Below, one piece after another: positions 51,046 through 59,009 of a stretch of DNA of 64,000 nt. The first letter of the stretch is position 1; each line of letters starts with the position of its first letter. Both the position numbers and the translations under genes were made by a program. The DNA is from Candidatus Omnitrophota bacterium (lineage in GTDB: Bacteria > Omnitrophota > Omnitrophia > Omnitrophales > Aquincolibacteriaceae), in NCBI GenBank assembly GCA_020632475.1, contig JACKFM010000005.1:1-64000 (forward strand). Direction: 5' to 3'. The notes under the pieces are model-generated. The model was not told the origin of the DNA. It did not search any database and was given only the letters and a program-made list of their open reading frames with translations.

Positions 51046-51498
51046 TTATTTTACAAGAAGCGTTTTGAGTTCTTTCATGAAATGACCAATGTCCTGAAAT
51101 TCGCGGTAGACGCTGGCAAAACGGACATAGGCAACCTGGTCAATCTTGGCAAGCTGTTGAATGACGAATTCCCCGACCACGCTGGAGGAAACCTCTTTTT
51201 CATATTTTTCATGCAGCATAATTTCAAGGGCATCGACGATTTTATGCTGGGCATCCAGGGCAATCGGTCTTTTTTCACAGGCCTTCGTGATTCCGCCGAG
51301 TACTTTTGCACGGTCATAAAGTTCTCGCCGGTGATCCTTTTTAATCACATAAAGAGGCACCTCTTCGATCCGCTCATAGGTCGTGTAACGGCGGTTACAC
51401 TTCTCGCATTCGCGCCGGCGGCGAATCGCCGTCCCCTCGTTGGAGGTCCTTGAGTCAATCACCCGGTCATTTTCACTTTTACAAAACGGACAACGCAT
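51046..51498 (-). CDS. nrdR: Transcriptional repressor NrdR
   Basis: A 150-residue repressor of ribonucleotide reductase genes. The zinc ribbon has two CxxC pairs (MRCPFCKSENDRVIDSR and CEKCNRRYTTYERIE), and an ATP-cone domain occupies about 48-138 (VIKKDHRRELYDRAKVLGG). The length is normal for the family. The binding of ATP or dATP sets its activity, so it links deoxynucleotide supply with the purine genes in the same cluster. No NrdR box pair was recognised in the window, so its targets are probably elsewhere. It follows glyA by about 80 bases that carry a heptanucleotide repeat. Confidence 0.97.
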   Translation of the reverse strand: MRCPFCKSENDRVIDSRTSNEGTAIRRRRECEKCNRRYTTYERIEEVPLYVIKKDHRRELYDRAKVLGGITKACEKRPIALDAQHKIVDALEIMLHEKYEKEVSSSVVGEFVIQQLAKIDQVAYVRFASVYREFQDIGHFMKELKTLLVK

Positions 51499-51509
51499 AA
51501 TATCAGTAA

Positions 51510-51537
51510 TGAGGTCTGAGGGCCGAGGACTGAGTTC
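51510..51537. repeat. Intergenic TGAGGAC-family heptanucleotide repeat
   Basis: Four heptads, TGAGGTC, TGAGGGC, CGAGGAC and TGAGTTC, between glyA and nrdR. The same family is found in frame inside the two largest giant genes. Confidence 0.8.
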
Positions 51538-51579
51538 TCAACAGCTCAAATTCCCCTCATTTTTCTCCTTCATTTTTAA

Positions 51580-52905
51580 TTACAAATAACGGTTCATTAA
51601 TTCGGGATAAAGAGGAAAACGTCTGGTTAAATTTTCGACACGTTGGCGTACGGCATTAAGATTTTCTTCATCAGACGGTGCACTCAGCGCCGCGTCAAAG
51701 GCCTGGGCAATTTCCTGCATTTCAGGCTCCTTCATCCCCCGTGTAGTCACCGCCGGCGTTCCGAGACGGATTCCCGAAGCCTTAAATGCCGATAATTTGT
51801 CAAAGGGGATCATATTCTTATTGGCCGTAATTTTGACCTGATCTAAAATCGACTGAACTTCTTTACCATTCAATCCCTTGACCGTCACATCCACCAGCAT
51901 TAAGTGGTTATCCGTTCCGCCCGAAACAATCCTCCAGCCTTTGGAGGCCAAGGCTTGTGCCAGCACAGCCGCATTTTTAACAATCTGCCCGCAATAAGTC
52001 TTAAAAGACGGCTCCATCGCTTCTTTCAGGGCCACAGCTTTAGCCGCAATAATATGCATCAGCGGTCCGCCCTGGGCTCCCGGAAAAACAGCCGAATCAA
52101 TGGCCTTGGCATATTGTTCACGGCAAAGAATCAATCCTCCGCGGGGACCGCGTAATGTCTTATGCGTCGTCGTGGTCACGATATCGGCATAGGGTACCGG
52201 GCTGGGATGATGCCCCGTAGCGACCAGTCCGGCAAAATGAGCCATATCCACCATTAACAAGGCGTTGACCTTATCCGCAATCTCACGGCCGCGTTTAAAA
52301 TCAATGATACGCGGATAGGCCGAAGCTCCGAGCAGAATCATCTTGGGCTTATGCTCCAAAGCCAGTTGCTCCAATTGATCATAATCGATGGTTTCATCCT
52401 TTTCGCTCACACCATAAGGGATAATCGAAAAATATTTACCCGAAAAATTCATCGGGTGTCCGTGGGTCAAATGTCCGCCGTGAGCCAGATTCATGGCCAG
52501 GATCTTATCTCCGCTTTCAAGCAGCGCCATAAAAACCGCAATATTGGCGGAGGTTCCCGAATGAGGCTGTACGTTGGCATGTTCGGCTCCGAAAAGGGCT
52601 TTGGCGCGGTCAATGGCCAGCTGTTCGGCCCGGTCCACATATTCACAGCCGCCGTACCAGCGTTTCGCCGGATAACCTTCGGCATATTTATTGGTCAACA
52701 CCGAACCGGCGGCCTCTAACACGGCCGAGGATGTAAAATTTTCACTGGCAATCAATTCGATATGTTCATTCTGGCGTTTGAACTCATCATGGATGGCGGC
52801 GTAGATTTCAGGATCTTTTTCCTGAATAAAAGAATGCCAAAGCACGGGATTGTTAGAGTCAGTGGGCTTGTTCATAGGCTTTGATTGCGTTGACGCGACG
52901 TTCAT
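51580..52905 (-). CDS. glyA: Serine hydroxymethyltransferase
   Basis: A 441-residue PLP enzyme that turns serine and tetrahydrofolate into glycine and 5,10-methylene-THF, providing the glycine and one-carbon units used by the purine genes upstream. The PLP-lysine motif VTTTTHKTLRGPRGG and the N-terminal phrase IELIASENFTS are intact. I place the start at the ATG at 52905, where AAGGAGG lies 5 bases upstream, rather than the TTG at 52920, which overlaps that site, or the internal ATG at 52875. With this start it overlaps the end of rpiB by 47 bases in another frame, an unusually long overlap. The order sua5-phosphatase-rpiB-glyA matches Bacillus. Confidence 0.96.
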   Translation of the reverse strand: MNVASTQSKPMNKPTDSNNPVLWHSFIQEKDPEIYAAIHDEFKRQNEHIELIASENFTSSAVLEAAGSVLTNKYAEGYPAKRWYGGCEYVDRAEQLAIDRAKALFGAEHANVQPHSGTSANIAVFMALLESGDKILAMNLAHGGHLTHGHPMNFSGKYFSIIPYGVSEKDETIDYDQLEQLALEHKPKMILLGASAYPRIIDFKRGREIADKVNALLMVDMAHFAGLVATGHHPSPVPYADIVTTTTHKTLRGPRGGLILCREQYAKAIDSAVFPGAQGGPLMHIIAAKAVALKEAMEPSFKTYCGQIVKNAAVLAQALASKGWRIVSGGTDNHLMLVDVTVKGLNGKEVQSILDQVKITANKNMIPFDKLSAFKASGIRLGTPAVTTRGMKEPEMQEIAQAFDAALSAPSDEENLNAVRQRVENLTRRFPLYPELMNRYL

Positions 52906-53308
52906 GTCTTCCTCCTTCAAAGGGAGTGGTTAACCACGTTTCTGTCATGGGGATTAAAAGAGACGGATCCAGAAAACCGGAACCGATAATTAACATATTG
53001 GAATCGTTATGCTGGCGTGTAAGCTTGGCTTCATCGATATTTTTACAAAGCGCGGCGCGGACGCCTTTGACCTTATTGGTCATAATTGAGCTGCCGATAC
53101 CCGTATAACAAATACCGATTCCCCTGCTGCATTCACCGCTTTTAACAAGCTCGGCAGCCTTGATCATAAACTCAGGGTAATCGCAGGAATCTTCCGTAAA
53201 TGTTCCGCAGTCGACGGGTTCATACCCTTTTTCTTCAAGATAACTCTTCAGTTGATTCTTGAACTCCAGTCCCCGATGATCACACGCTAATGAAATTTTC
53301 TTATTCAT
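52859..53308 (-). CDS. rpiB: Ribose-5-phosphate isomerase B
   Basis: A 149-residue RpiB/LacAB-family isomerase that interconverts ribose-5-phosphate and ribulose-5-phosphate, supplying ribose for PRPP and so for purine synthesis. The N-terminal phrase ACDHRGLEFKN and the active-site region ICYTGIGSSIMTNKVKGVRAAL are typical, though the usual CGTGIG reads CYTGIG here. The C-terminal phrase TPFEGGRHERRVNAI carries the conserved His-Glu-Arg-Arg. Length is normal. It precedes glyA and overlaps it. Confidence 0.95.
   Translation of the reverse strand: MNKKISLACDHRGLEFKNQLKSYLEEKGYEPVDCGTFTEDSCDYPEFMIKAAELVKSGECSRGIGICYTGIGSSIMTNKVKGVRAALCKNIDEAKLTRQHNDSNMLIIGSGFLDPSLLIPMTETWLTTPFEGGRHERRVNAIKAYEQAH
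52911..52917 (-). promoter_or_regulatory. Shine-Dalgarno site deciding the glyA start
   Basis: AAGGAGG on the minus strand, 5 bases before the ATG at 52905 and inside the rpiB coding sequence. It argues against the TTG at 52920. Confidence 0.8.
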
Positions 53309-53324
53309 ATCTTTTTTCTTTTTC

Positions 53325-53352
53325 TTAACGCTTAACGCTATTCACTTTACGC
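53325..53352. repeat. TTAACGC heptanucleotide array over the sua5-phosphatase stop codon
   Basis: Units TTAACGC, TTAACGC, TATTCAC and TTTACGC in a row. The last contains the stop codon of the upstream gene. On the coding strand stops recur (TAA, TAG, TAA, TAA), the last two 7 bases apart. Confidence 0.8.
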
Positions 53353-54405
53353 TATTATTTCATCCCATAGATCTTTAATTTTTTTCTGAATGTCGGCAAA
53401 GGCCGCCTCATAAACAAGCATTCCCATACCGATCGGATCCGAAACATTTAAAACACGCATTTTTGATTTTGCATCCGGAATGAGTCCGGCAATAAACTGA
53501 TAATGTTCACGGCCCATCACCAAAATCAGATCGGCCTCCATGACGTCTTCGCGCGTACACGGTTTTGACCGGTGCTCGGTGATATCAATCTCCTGATTTT
53601 TCATCACAAAAACGGCTTCATCGGTAGCCCGCATACCTGCCCGGGCGCCTACACCGCAGGAACTCACAAGAATCTGATCTTCCAGGTCCTTGCGTTTAAA
53701 TTCATCTTTAAGCAACCCTTCAGCCATCGGAGAACGGCAGGAATTGCCCGTACAGACGATTAGAATCTTTTTGCGGGGATACTGCCCCGCTTGAACCTTG
53801 GCAATGGCCGTTTCAACCTCTTCAGCACGCGCACCTCTGCGTAAAATGACCGGCTGATCTGCTGTCAAATCCACCACTGTAGAATCCTCACTCAACTCGG
53901 TCCGGCCGGCATCAATCACATAATCAATCTGGCCGTCCAGTTCCTTCATCACGTCCTCGGCAGTCAGAGGTGAAGGGTTTCCGCTACGATTGGCGCTGGT
54001 CGCCACAAATGGTTCGGCGGAGGCCTGGATCAAAGCTCCGGTCACCATATGATTCGGAAAACGCAAGCCCACTTTTTCTCCCGACTCATTTTGGGCAATC
54101 AACGTGACCGGACCGGGCCAAAACAAATCGGCAAAATAACGGAAGACCGGAGTGAGGCGGATATTCAAGCGGTAAACCATTTCACGTTCGGCAATGTGAT
54201 AGGAAAAAGGTTTTTCAGGCTGGCGGCCTTTAATCCCGGCGAGTGTTTGATGAATGTCCGAAACCGTCATCGGCGCACCGATTCCATAAACGGTTTCGGT
54301 CGGAAAAGCAATAATTTTACCCTTCCGGCTCTCCTGGGCAAGCTGACGGATCTGATTTAAATCCGGATCACGGCTGTCGATTTGAACCAATTGGGTCGTC
54401 TTCAT
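53347..54405 (-). CDS. Fused Sua5/YrdC threonylcarbamoyl-AMP synthase and LMW protein phosphatase
   Basis: A 352-residue fusion. Residues about 15-205 are a Sua5/YrdC domain (GKIIAFPTETVYGIGAP, FWPGPVTLIA, SANRSGNPSP) that makes threonylcarbamoyl-AMP for the tRNA t6A modification. Residues about 212-352 are a low-molecular-weight phosphatase with the P-loop CTGNSCRSP and the late acid Asp in DPIGM. In Bacillus these are separate neighbouring genes, ywlC and ywlE, and YwlE removes phosphate from protein arginine; its selectivity depends on a Thr where this protein has Ser. Whether it prefers arginine or tyrosine phosphate is therefore open. The gene sits between purE and rpiB, with a 10-base gap after purE. 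Confidence 0.93.
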   Translation of the reverse strand: MKTTQLVQIDSRDPDLNQIRQLAQESRKGKIIAFPTETVYGIGAPMTVSDIHQTLAGIKGRQPEKPFSYHIAEREMVYRLNIRLTPVFRYFADLFWPGPVTLIAQNESGEKVGLRFPNHMVTGALIQASAEPFVATSANRSGNPSPLTAEDVMKELDGQIDYVIDAGRTELSEDSTVVDLTADQPVILRRGARAEEVETAIAKVQAGQYPRKKILIVCTGNSCRSPMAEGLLKDEFKRKDLEDQILVSSCGVGARAGMRATDEAVFVMKNQEIDITEHRSKPCTREDVMEADLILVMGREHYQFIAGLIPDAKSKMRVLNVSDPIGMGMLVYEAAFADIQKKIKDLWDEIIA

Positions 54406-54415
54406 GCTTCCTATT

Positions 54416-54922
54416 TTAAGCTTTTATTTTATCCTGTAGTTTCTTATTCTTCTCGTCAACCTGCTGGGCCAGTTTGATTTTGAATTGATCCAGCTTTTTA
54501 CTTAATCCGGAATCGGAAACTGCCATGATTTGTGCGGCCAAAATACCGGCATTGCGCGAGCCGAATTTACCGATGGCAACGGTTGCCACGGGAATGCCCG
54601 GCGGCATCTGAACGGTCGCAAGCAAAGCATCCAAACCGTTCAAATCCGTAGCCGAAAGAGGAACACCGATCACAGGCAATGTCGTATGCGCTGCCGCAAC
54701 CCCGGCAAGATGCGCCGCCCCGCCGGCTCCGGCGATAATCACTTTAACACCGCGTTCTCTAGCGCCGGAAATATATTCGCTGACTTTGGAGGGACTGCGG
54801 TGAGCCGACATGACCTGAATTTCACAGGAAATATCAAATTCCTTTAAAACCACAGCAGCTTCTTTCATAACTTCATAGTCGGAATCACTGCCCATAATAA
54901 TTGAAACGGATGGTGTGCTCAT
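54416..54922 (-). CDS. purE: N5-carboxyaminoimidazole ribonucleotide mutase
   Basis: A 168-residue class I PurE, which moves the carboxyl group of N5-CAIR to give CAIR, step six of purine synthesis in bacteria. The motifs GSDSDYEVM, SAHRSP and GAGGAAHLAGVAAAHT are intact, with the catalytic His in SAHR. Class I PurE usually works with PurK, which is not in the window. The ATG overlaps the purD stop by 4 bases (ATGA), a sign of coupled translation. The C-terminal 15 residues are a charged extension. Confidence 0.97.
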   Translation of the reverse strand: MSTPSVSIIMGSDSDYEVMKEAAVVLKEFDISCEIQVMSAHRSPSKVSEYISGARERGVKVIIAGAGGAAHLAGVAAAHTTLPVIGVPLSATDLNGLDALLATVQMPPGIPVATVAIGKFGSRNAGILAAQIMAVSDSGLSKKLDQFKIKLAQQVDEKNKKLQDKIKA

Positions 54923-56202
54923 CGATAGACCTCCAGTGCGCGTCCGCCGATATCACGGCGGTAAAAAGTACCTTCACAATTTATTTTTTCAATCAATTGG
55001 TAAGCATTTTCACGTGCGCCGCGCAGGTTATCCCCTAGCCCGGCAGCTACCAGGATACGCCCGCCCGAGGTCACAATCTGACCGTTTTCGTTTTTTGTCG
55101 TTCCGGCATGAAAGACAAACGCATTTTCACGTTTGGCTTCGGCAGCAGGTAATCCATGAATGGGAACGCCCTTTTTGTAATGGCCCGGGTAACCGCCCGA
55201 TGCAAGCACCACGGCCATACAAGCCTTATCGTGCCATTCCAGACTCTGAGTGGTCAAATTCGCGGAAGCGATTTCATTCATGACCGCAAGCAGATCGGAT
55301 TTAAGCCTGGGCAAAATGGCCTGAGCCTCAGGATCACCAAAACGGCAGTTATATTCCAGGACAAAGGGGCCCTCGCGCGTAATCATAATCCCCGCATACA
55401 GAATGCCGCGATAGATAATCCCTTCAGAACCCAAGCCCTTCACGATGGGACGAATCACTTTTTCAACAATTTCGGCAAGTTGCACGTCTGAATATTGCGG
55501 ACACGGCGAGTAGGCCCCCATTCCGCCGGTATTGGGTCCGCGGTCATGTTCATAGGCTCTTTTATGATCCTGTGAACTGGCTAAAGGAATAATTTTTTCA
55601 CCGTCGCAAAGGGCAAGCACCGAAAGCTCCTCCCCCTCCAGCAACTGTTCCACAACGACCTTGCGGCCGGACTCTCCAAACGCCCCATCCGACATCATCT
55701 GCGTTAGAGTATTGACGGCATCCTGTGAACTTTCGCAAATCACAACGCCTTTGCCGGCCGCCAGACCGTCGGCTTTGATCACCACCGGCATTTCGGTTTC
55801 AATCACATAATGTTTGGCTTCATTCACATTCGAAAAGACTTCATAACGGGCCGTCGGAACCGAAAACTTATTCATGACATCTTTTGCAAATGCCTTGCTG
55901 CCTTCTAATCTGGCCGCAGCCTTGCAAGGTCCAAAAATTTTAAGGCCCTCCTTTTCAAATAAATCCACAATTCCCTCAACCAGGGGTGATTCGGGTCCGA
56001 CCACGGTTAGATCAATTTTCTCCTTTTTAGCAAAATCACAAAGGCCCTGGATATCCTCAACCTTAATGTCGTGACATTCGGCCATTTCGGAAATACCGGC
56101 GTTTCCGGGAGCCGCATAAAGCTTGGTCAGAAGCGGACTCTGTGCAATTTTCCAACATAGGACATGTTCACGTCCGCCTGAACCGATGACTAAGACCTTC
56201 AT
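54919..56202 (-). CDS. purD: Phosphoribosylamine-glycine ligase
   Basis: A 427-residue ATP-grasp enzyme that joins glycine to phosphoribosylamine (GARS), the second step of the pathway. It begins MKVLVIGSGGREHVLCW and has the ATP-grasp phrases KADGLAAGKGVVIC, HDRGPNTGGMGAYSP and EYNCRFGDPEAQ. I start at the ATG at 56202, which has GGAGG five bases upstream; an alternative start four codons earlier would overlap that site. It is coupled to purE by ATGA and separated from purM by a hairpin. It is a monofunctional form, not fused to PurM or PurN. Confidence 0.97.
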   Translation of the reverse strand: MKVLVIGSGGREHVLCWKIAQSPLLTKLYAAPGNAGISEMAECHDIKVEDIQGLCDFAKKEKIDLTVVGPESPLVEGIVDLFEKEGLKIFGPCKAAARLEGSKAFAKDVMNKFSVPTARYEVFSNVNEAKHYVIETEMPVVIKADGLAAGKGVVICESSQDAVNTLTQMMSDGAFGESGRKVVVEQLLEGEELSVLALCDGEKIIPLASSQDHKRAYEHDRGPNTGGMGAYSPCPQYSDVQLAEIVEKVIRPIVKGLGSEGIIYRGILYAGIMITREGPFVLEYNCRFGDPEAQAILPRLKSDLLAVMNEIASANLTTQSLEWHDKACMAVVLASGGYPGHYKKGVPIHGLPAAEAKRENAFVFHAGTTKNENGQIVTSGGRILVAAGLGDNLRGARENAYQLIEKINCEGTFYRRDIGGRALEVYR

Positions 56203-56271
56203 AATTGCCTCCAAAACTTAGTTGTAAGACTCAATTGCTCAAAAGCTTTTGTGCCACTGACAACTTATCAC

Positions 56272-56308
56272 TCAGGCCGTGTTGCAACACAATTGTGACA
56301 CGGCCTGA
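56272..56308. repeat. Hairpin between purM and purD
   Basis: TCAGGCCGTGT and ACACGGCCTGA form a perfect 11-base GC-rich stem with a 15-base loop. It begins 9 bases after the purM stop, within heptad-like DNA. No U-tract follows on the minus strand, so termination is doubtful; an attenuating or mRNA-protecting hairpin is possible. Confidence 0.8.
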
Positions 56309-56316
56309 CTTATTAC

Positions 56317-57339
56317 TTATGACTTTATAAACACTCCGGGTTTGGAGCTGATTTCTCCGATGACCCAGGAAGATAACCGATGTTTTTTCAAAGTCTGCTG
56401 AGCTTGTGTAACAGAAGAACGGTTAAGAATCAGAACCATTCCGATTCCCATATTGAATGTACGCATCATTTCAAAGTCTGATATGTTACCAGAATCCTGC
56501 ACGAATTGAAACAGATCCGGCTTGGGCCAGGCATTGCGTGAAATGACGGCCCCCAGCCCCTTGGGAATAACCCTCGGAAGATTATCATAAAAACCGCCTC
56601 CGGTAATATTAACGATTCCCGACAAAGCGGTTTGCTTGAGAACATCAAAAACCGGTTTCACATAAATGAGCGTCGGCCTCAGCAGTGACCTGCCGACTTT
56701 TCCCTGCAATTGTTTTTTGGTAAAAACTTTACGCAGAAGCGAAAAACCGTTTGAGTGAAATCCCGAAGATTCAATACCAAGCAAGACATGCCCTTTTTTG
56801 ATTTTTGTACCGTCAATCAGTTTTTTACGCTCAACCATCCCGACAGAAAAACCGGCAATATCATATTGTCCGCTGTTTGTTTTTGTATGAGCCGTATAAA
56901 AACCGGGCATAATGGCCGTCTCGCCGCCGACCAAAGCGCACCCGGCATCGCGGCATCCCGCGGTAATGCCTTTAAGAACTTCGCGCACCACTTTGGGTTG
57001 AAACTTTCCGGCCGCATAATAGTCCAGAAAAATCAACGGTTTAGCCCCGCAGGTAATCATGTCATTGACGCACATGGCGACAAGGTCAATGCCGACCGTA
57101 TCATGTTTATTCTGCAGAGAGGCAATTTCAAGCTTGGTTCCGACTCCGTCCGTGCTTGAAACCAGCAAGGGATCACGGTATCCGTGCCTTTTAAAATCAA
57201 AGAGGGCTGAAAAACCGGTACGGCTGCCCATGACTCCGGGAATACGGGTCGAGCCGATAAGATCGGCAATCTGGCGGTTATACCCGGCATCCCCTTTTAA
57301 ATGAGGGACTCCGGCTTTAGCGTAAGTAAGGCCTGACAT
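56317..57339 (-). CDS. purM: Phosphoribosylformylglycinamidine cyclo-ligase (AIR synthetase)
   Basis: A 340-residue PurM that closes the imidazole ring to give AIR, the fifth step. The signature phrases DPLLVSSTDGVGTKLEIA, GGETAIMPGFY and ITGGGFYDNLPRV are intact and the length is normal. AAGGTGA lies 5 bases before the ATG. The last codons (KS and TAA) belong to a short heptad run in which a second TAA follows 7 bases later. It is followed by a hairpin and then purD. It shares its fold with PurL. Confidence 0.97.
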   Translation of the reverse strand: MSGLTYAKAGVPHLKGDAGYNRQIADLIGSTRIPGVMGSRTGFSALFDFKRHGYRDPLLVSSTDGVGTKLEIASLQNKHDTVGIDLVAMCVNDMITCGAKPLIFLDYYAAGKFQPKVVREVLKGITAGCRDAGCALVGGETAIMPGFYTAHTKTNSGQYDIAGFSVGMVERKKLIDGTKIKKGHVLLGIESSGFHSNGFSLLRKVFTKKQLQGKVGRSLLRPTLIYVKPVFDVLKQTALSGIVNITGGGFYDNLPRVIPKGLGAVISRNAWPKPDLFQFVQDSGNISDFEMMRTFNMGIGMVLILNRSSVTQAQQTLKKHRLSSWVIGEISSKPGVFIKS

Positions 57340-57442
57340 GAATTCACCTTAGTTTTAAGTTATAAGACACAGCCGGATCAAAAATAAGATGCTGTTGAGT
57401 TACTGAACACTTATAATTCTGTTGAAATCTCTAACCAGGTTA

Positions 57443-57530
57443 GTCGTTGCGAGGAGGCCAAAGGGGCCGACGAAGCAATCTTCGAGGAAAAAGCAAGATT
57501 GCTTCACTTCCTACGGTCGTTCGCAATGAC
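57443..57530. repeat. MITE-like imperfect palindrome (88 bp) between purF and purM
   Basis: The left end GTCGTTGCGA and right end TCGCAATGAC are inverted copies with one or two mismatches, and the inner arms GAAGCAATCTT and AAGATTGCTTC match perfectly. The middle part is less well paired. Elements with GTCATTGCGA ends and GAAGCAATCT inner arms are commonly seen dispersed in many bacterial genomes, so this is likely a non-autonomous palindromic repeat. Confidence 0.8.
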
Positions 57531-57559
57531 AAAATTTAAAGGTTTTCAACAGAACCAGT

Positions 57560-57594
57560 ACTTATAAGTTACGACTTAAGACTTATGACTGTTT
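57560..57594. repeat. TAA-bearing heptanucleotide array after purF
   Basis: Units ACTTATA, AGTTACG, ACTTAAG, ACTTATG and ACTGTTT. On the coding strand TAA appears every 7 bases four times, starting 11 bases after the purF stop. A weaker run lies at 57352-57372, upstream of purM. Confidence 0.85.
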
Positions 57595-59009
57595 TATATC
57601 TTCTCGAGTTTATTTTCGAGTTTAAATTTGTCCATCACATCAAAAACTTTAGTCGGATATTTTTCGCTAAAACAGGCGGTGCAAAAACTCTCGGGAGCCT
57701 GGGTTGTGGCCGAAAGCATCCCTTCAATACTTAAATATCCGATACTGTCGACTTCTAAAAAGGTTTTGATCTCATCCAAAGATTTATTCGAGGCGATGAG
57801 TTCCGTTTTAGAGGGAAAATCAATACCGTAATAACAGGGTGAAATATGCGGCGGACAGCTGATGCGCATATGAACCTCTTTAGCGCCCGCCTTTCTAAGC
57901 AGATTCACACGCGATTTGGCCGTATTACCGCGCACGATTGAATCATCAATGACCACGACCCGCTTTCCGTCAACCACTTCACGGATTACGTTCAATTTAA
58001 TCTTAACCTTCAGGGAACGGTCCGCTTGGGTCGGATTGATAAATGTCCGCCCGATATAGTGATTACGCGTAAAACCGTGCGCCAGAGGAATCCCTGATTC
58101 ATTCGCATATCCCATGGCGGCATAATTTCCCGAGTCGGGTACCGGCACCACGATATCGGCTTTGGCCGGCTGTTCCTTGGCCAGATTCCGCCCTAATCGC
58201 TCGCGCACCAAGGCCACATTGTCTCCAAAAATCACCGAATCCGGACGCGCAAAATAAACATGTTCAAAAACACATTGGGCTTTACAGGTATTTTCATTTT
58301 GAAAAGGAAAATGGCTGCGGGGACCTTTTTCATCAATCACAAGGACCTCGCCGGGTGCAATTTCGCGAATAAAATCGGCTTCAATCAGATCAAAAGCACA
58401 AGTCTCGGAGGCGATGACGTAACTTTTGCCCAATTTACCGAAGCAAAGAGGCCTAAAGCCCTGGGGATCGCGCGCGGCAATCAGCTGTGTTTCGGTCAAT
58501 ACCACAAGAGAATAAGCACCGACGACTTTTTTCACACTCTCGACCACGCCTTCTTCATGCGAACGATAAGAAGGTTTGGCCATCAGGTGCACAAAAATTT
58601 CGGAATCCATGGTGCTTGCAAAAATAGATCCGTAGGCTTCAAGCTCAGCCCTCAGAAGCTGGGCATTGACAAGATTACCGTTATGGGCAATGGCCACCTG
58701 CCCGCGTGAGTAGTTCACCTGATGCGGCTGGGCATTGGTAATATTCGACGACCCGGTCGTCGAATAGCGGACATGCCCGATGGCATGCTGTCCCGGAAGC
58801 TTACCAAGACGTCTTTCATTAAAAACCTCTCCGACAAGTCCCGTGCCTTTGCGCAAATAAAGATTTTGGCCGTCGCTTGTACAAATACCCGCAGCCTCTT
58901 CTCCGCGATGCTGCAGTGCAAAAAGTCCCAGGTTTGTCATTTGGGCTGCTTGAGGATGGTCATAAATCCCGAAAACCCCGCAATATTCTTTAATTTGTTC
59001 GCCGCTCAT
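57594..59009 (-). CDS. purF: Amidophosphoribosyltransferase
   Basis: A 471-residue PurF, the first committed enzyme, which makes phosphoribosylamine from PRPP and glutamine. The Ntn-type glutaminase Cys is Cys10 (YCGVFGIYDH), so a 9-residue propeptide would be removed. The PRPP-binding loop is VVVIDDSIVRGNT. Cysteines in positions typical of the iron-sulfur Bacillus-type enzyme are visible (CKAQCVFEHVYFARPDS, ISCPPHISPCYYGIDFPS, ESFCTACFSEKYP). The start overlaps the purL stop by 4 bases (ATGA). Feedback control by purine nucleotides is known for the family. Confidence 0.97.
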   Translation of the reverse strand: MSGEQIKEYCGVFGIYDHPQAAQMTNLGLFALQHRGEEAAGICTSDGQNLYLRKGTGLVGEVFNERRLGKLPGQHAIGHVRYSTTGSSNITNAQPHQVNYSRGQVAIAHNGNLVNAQLLRAELEAYGSIFASTMDSEIFVHLMAKPSYRSHEEGVVESVKKVVGAYSLVVLTETQLIAARDPQGFRPLCFGKLGKSYVIASETCAFDLIEADFIREIAPGEVLVIDEKGPRSHFPFQNENTCKAQCVFEHVYFARPDSVIFGDNVALVRERLGRNLAKEQPAKADIVVPVPDSGNYAAMGYANESGIPLAHGFTRNHYIGRTFINPTQADRSLKVKIKLNVIREVVDGKRVVVIDDSIVRGNTAKSRVNLLRKAGAKEVHMRISCPPHISPCYYGIDFPSKTELIASNKSLDEIKTFLEVDSIGYLSIEGMLSATTQAPESFCTACFSEKYPTKVFDVMDKFKLENKLEKI

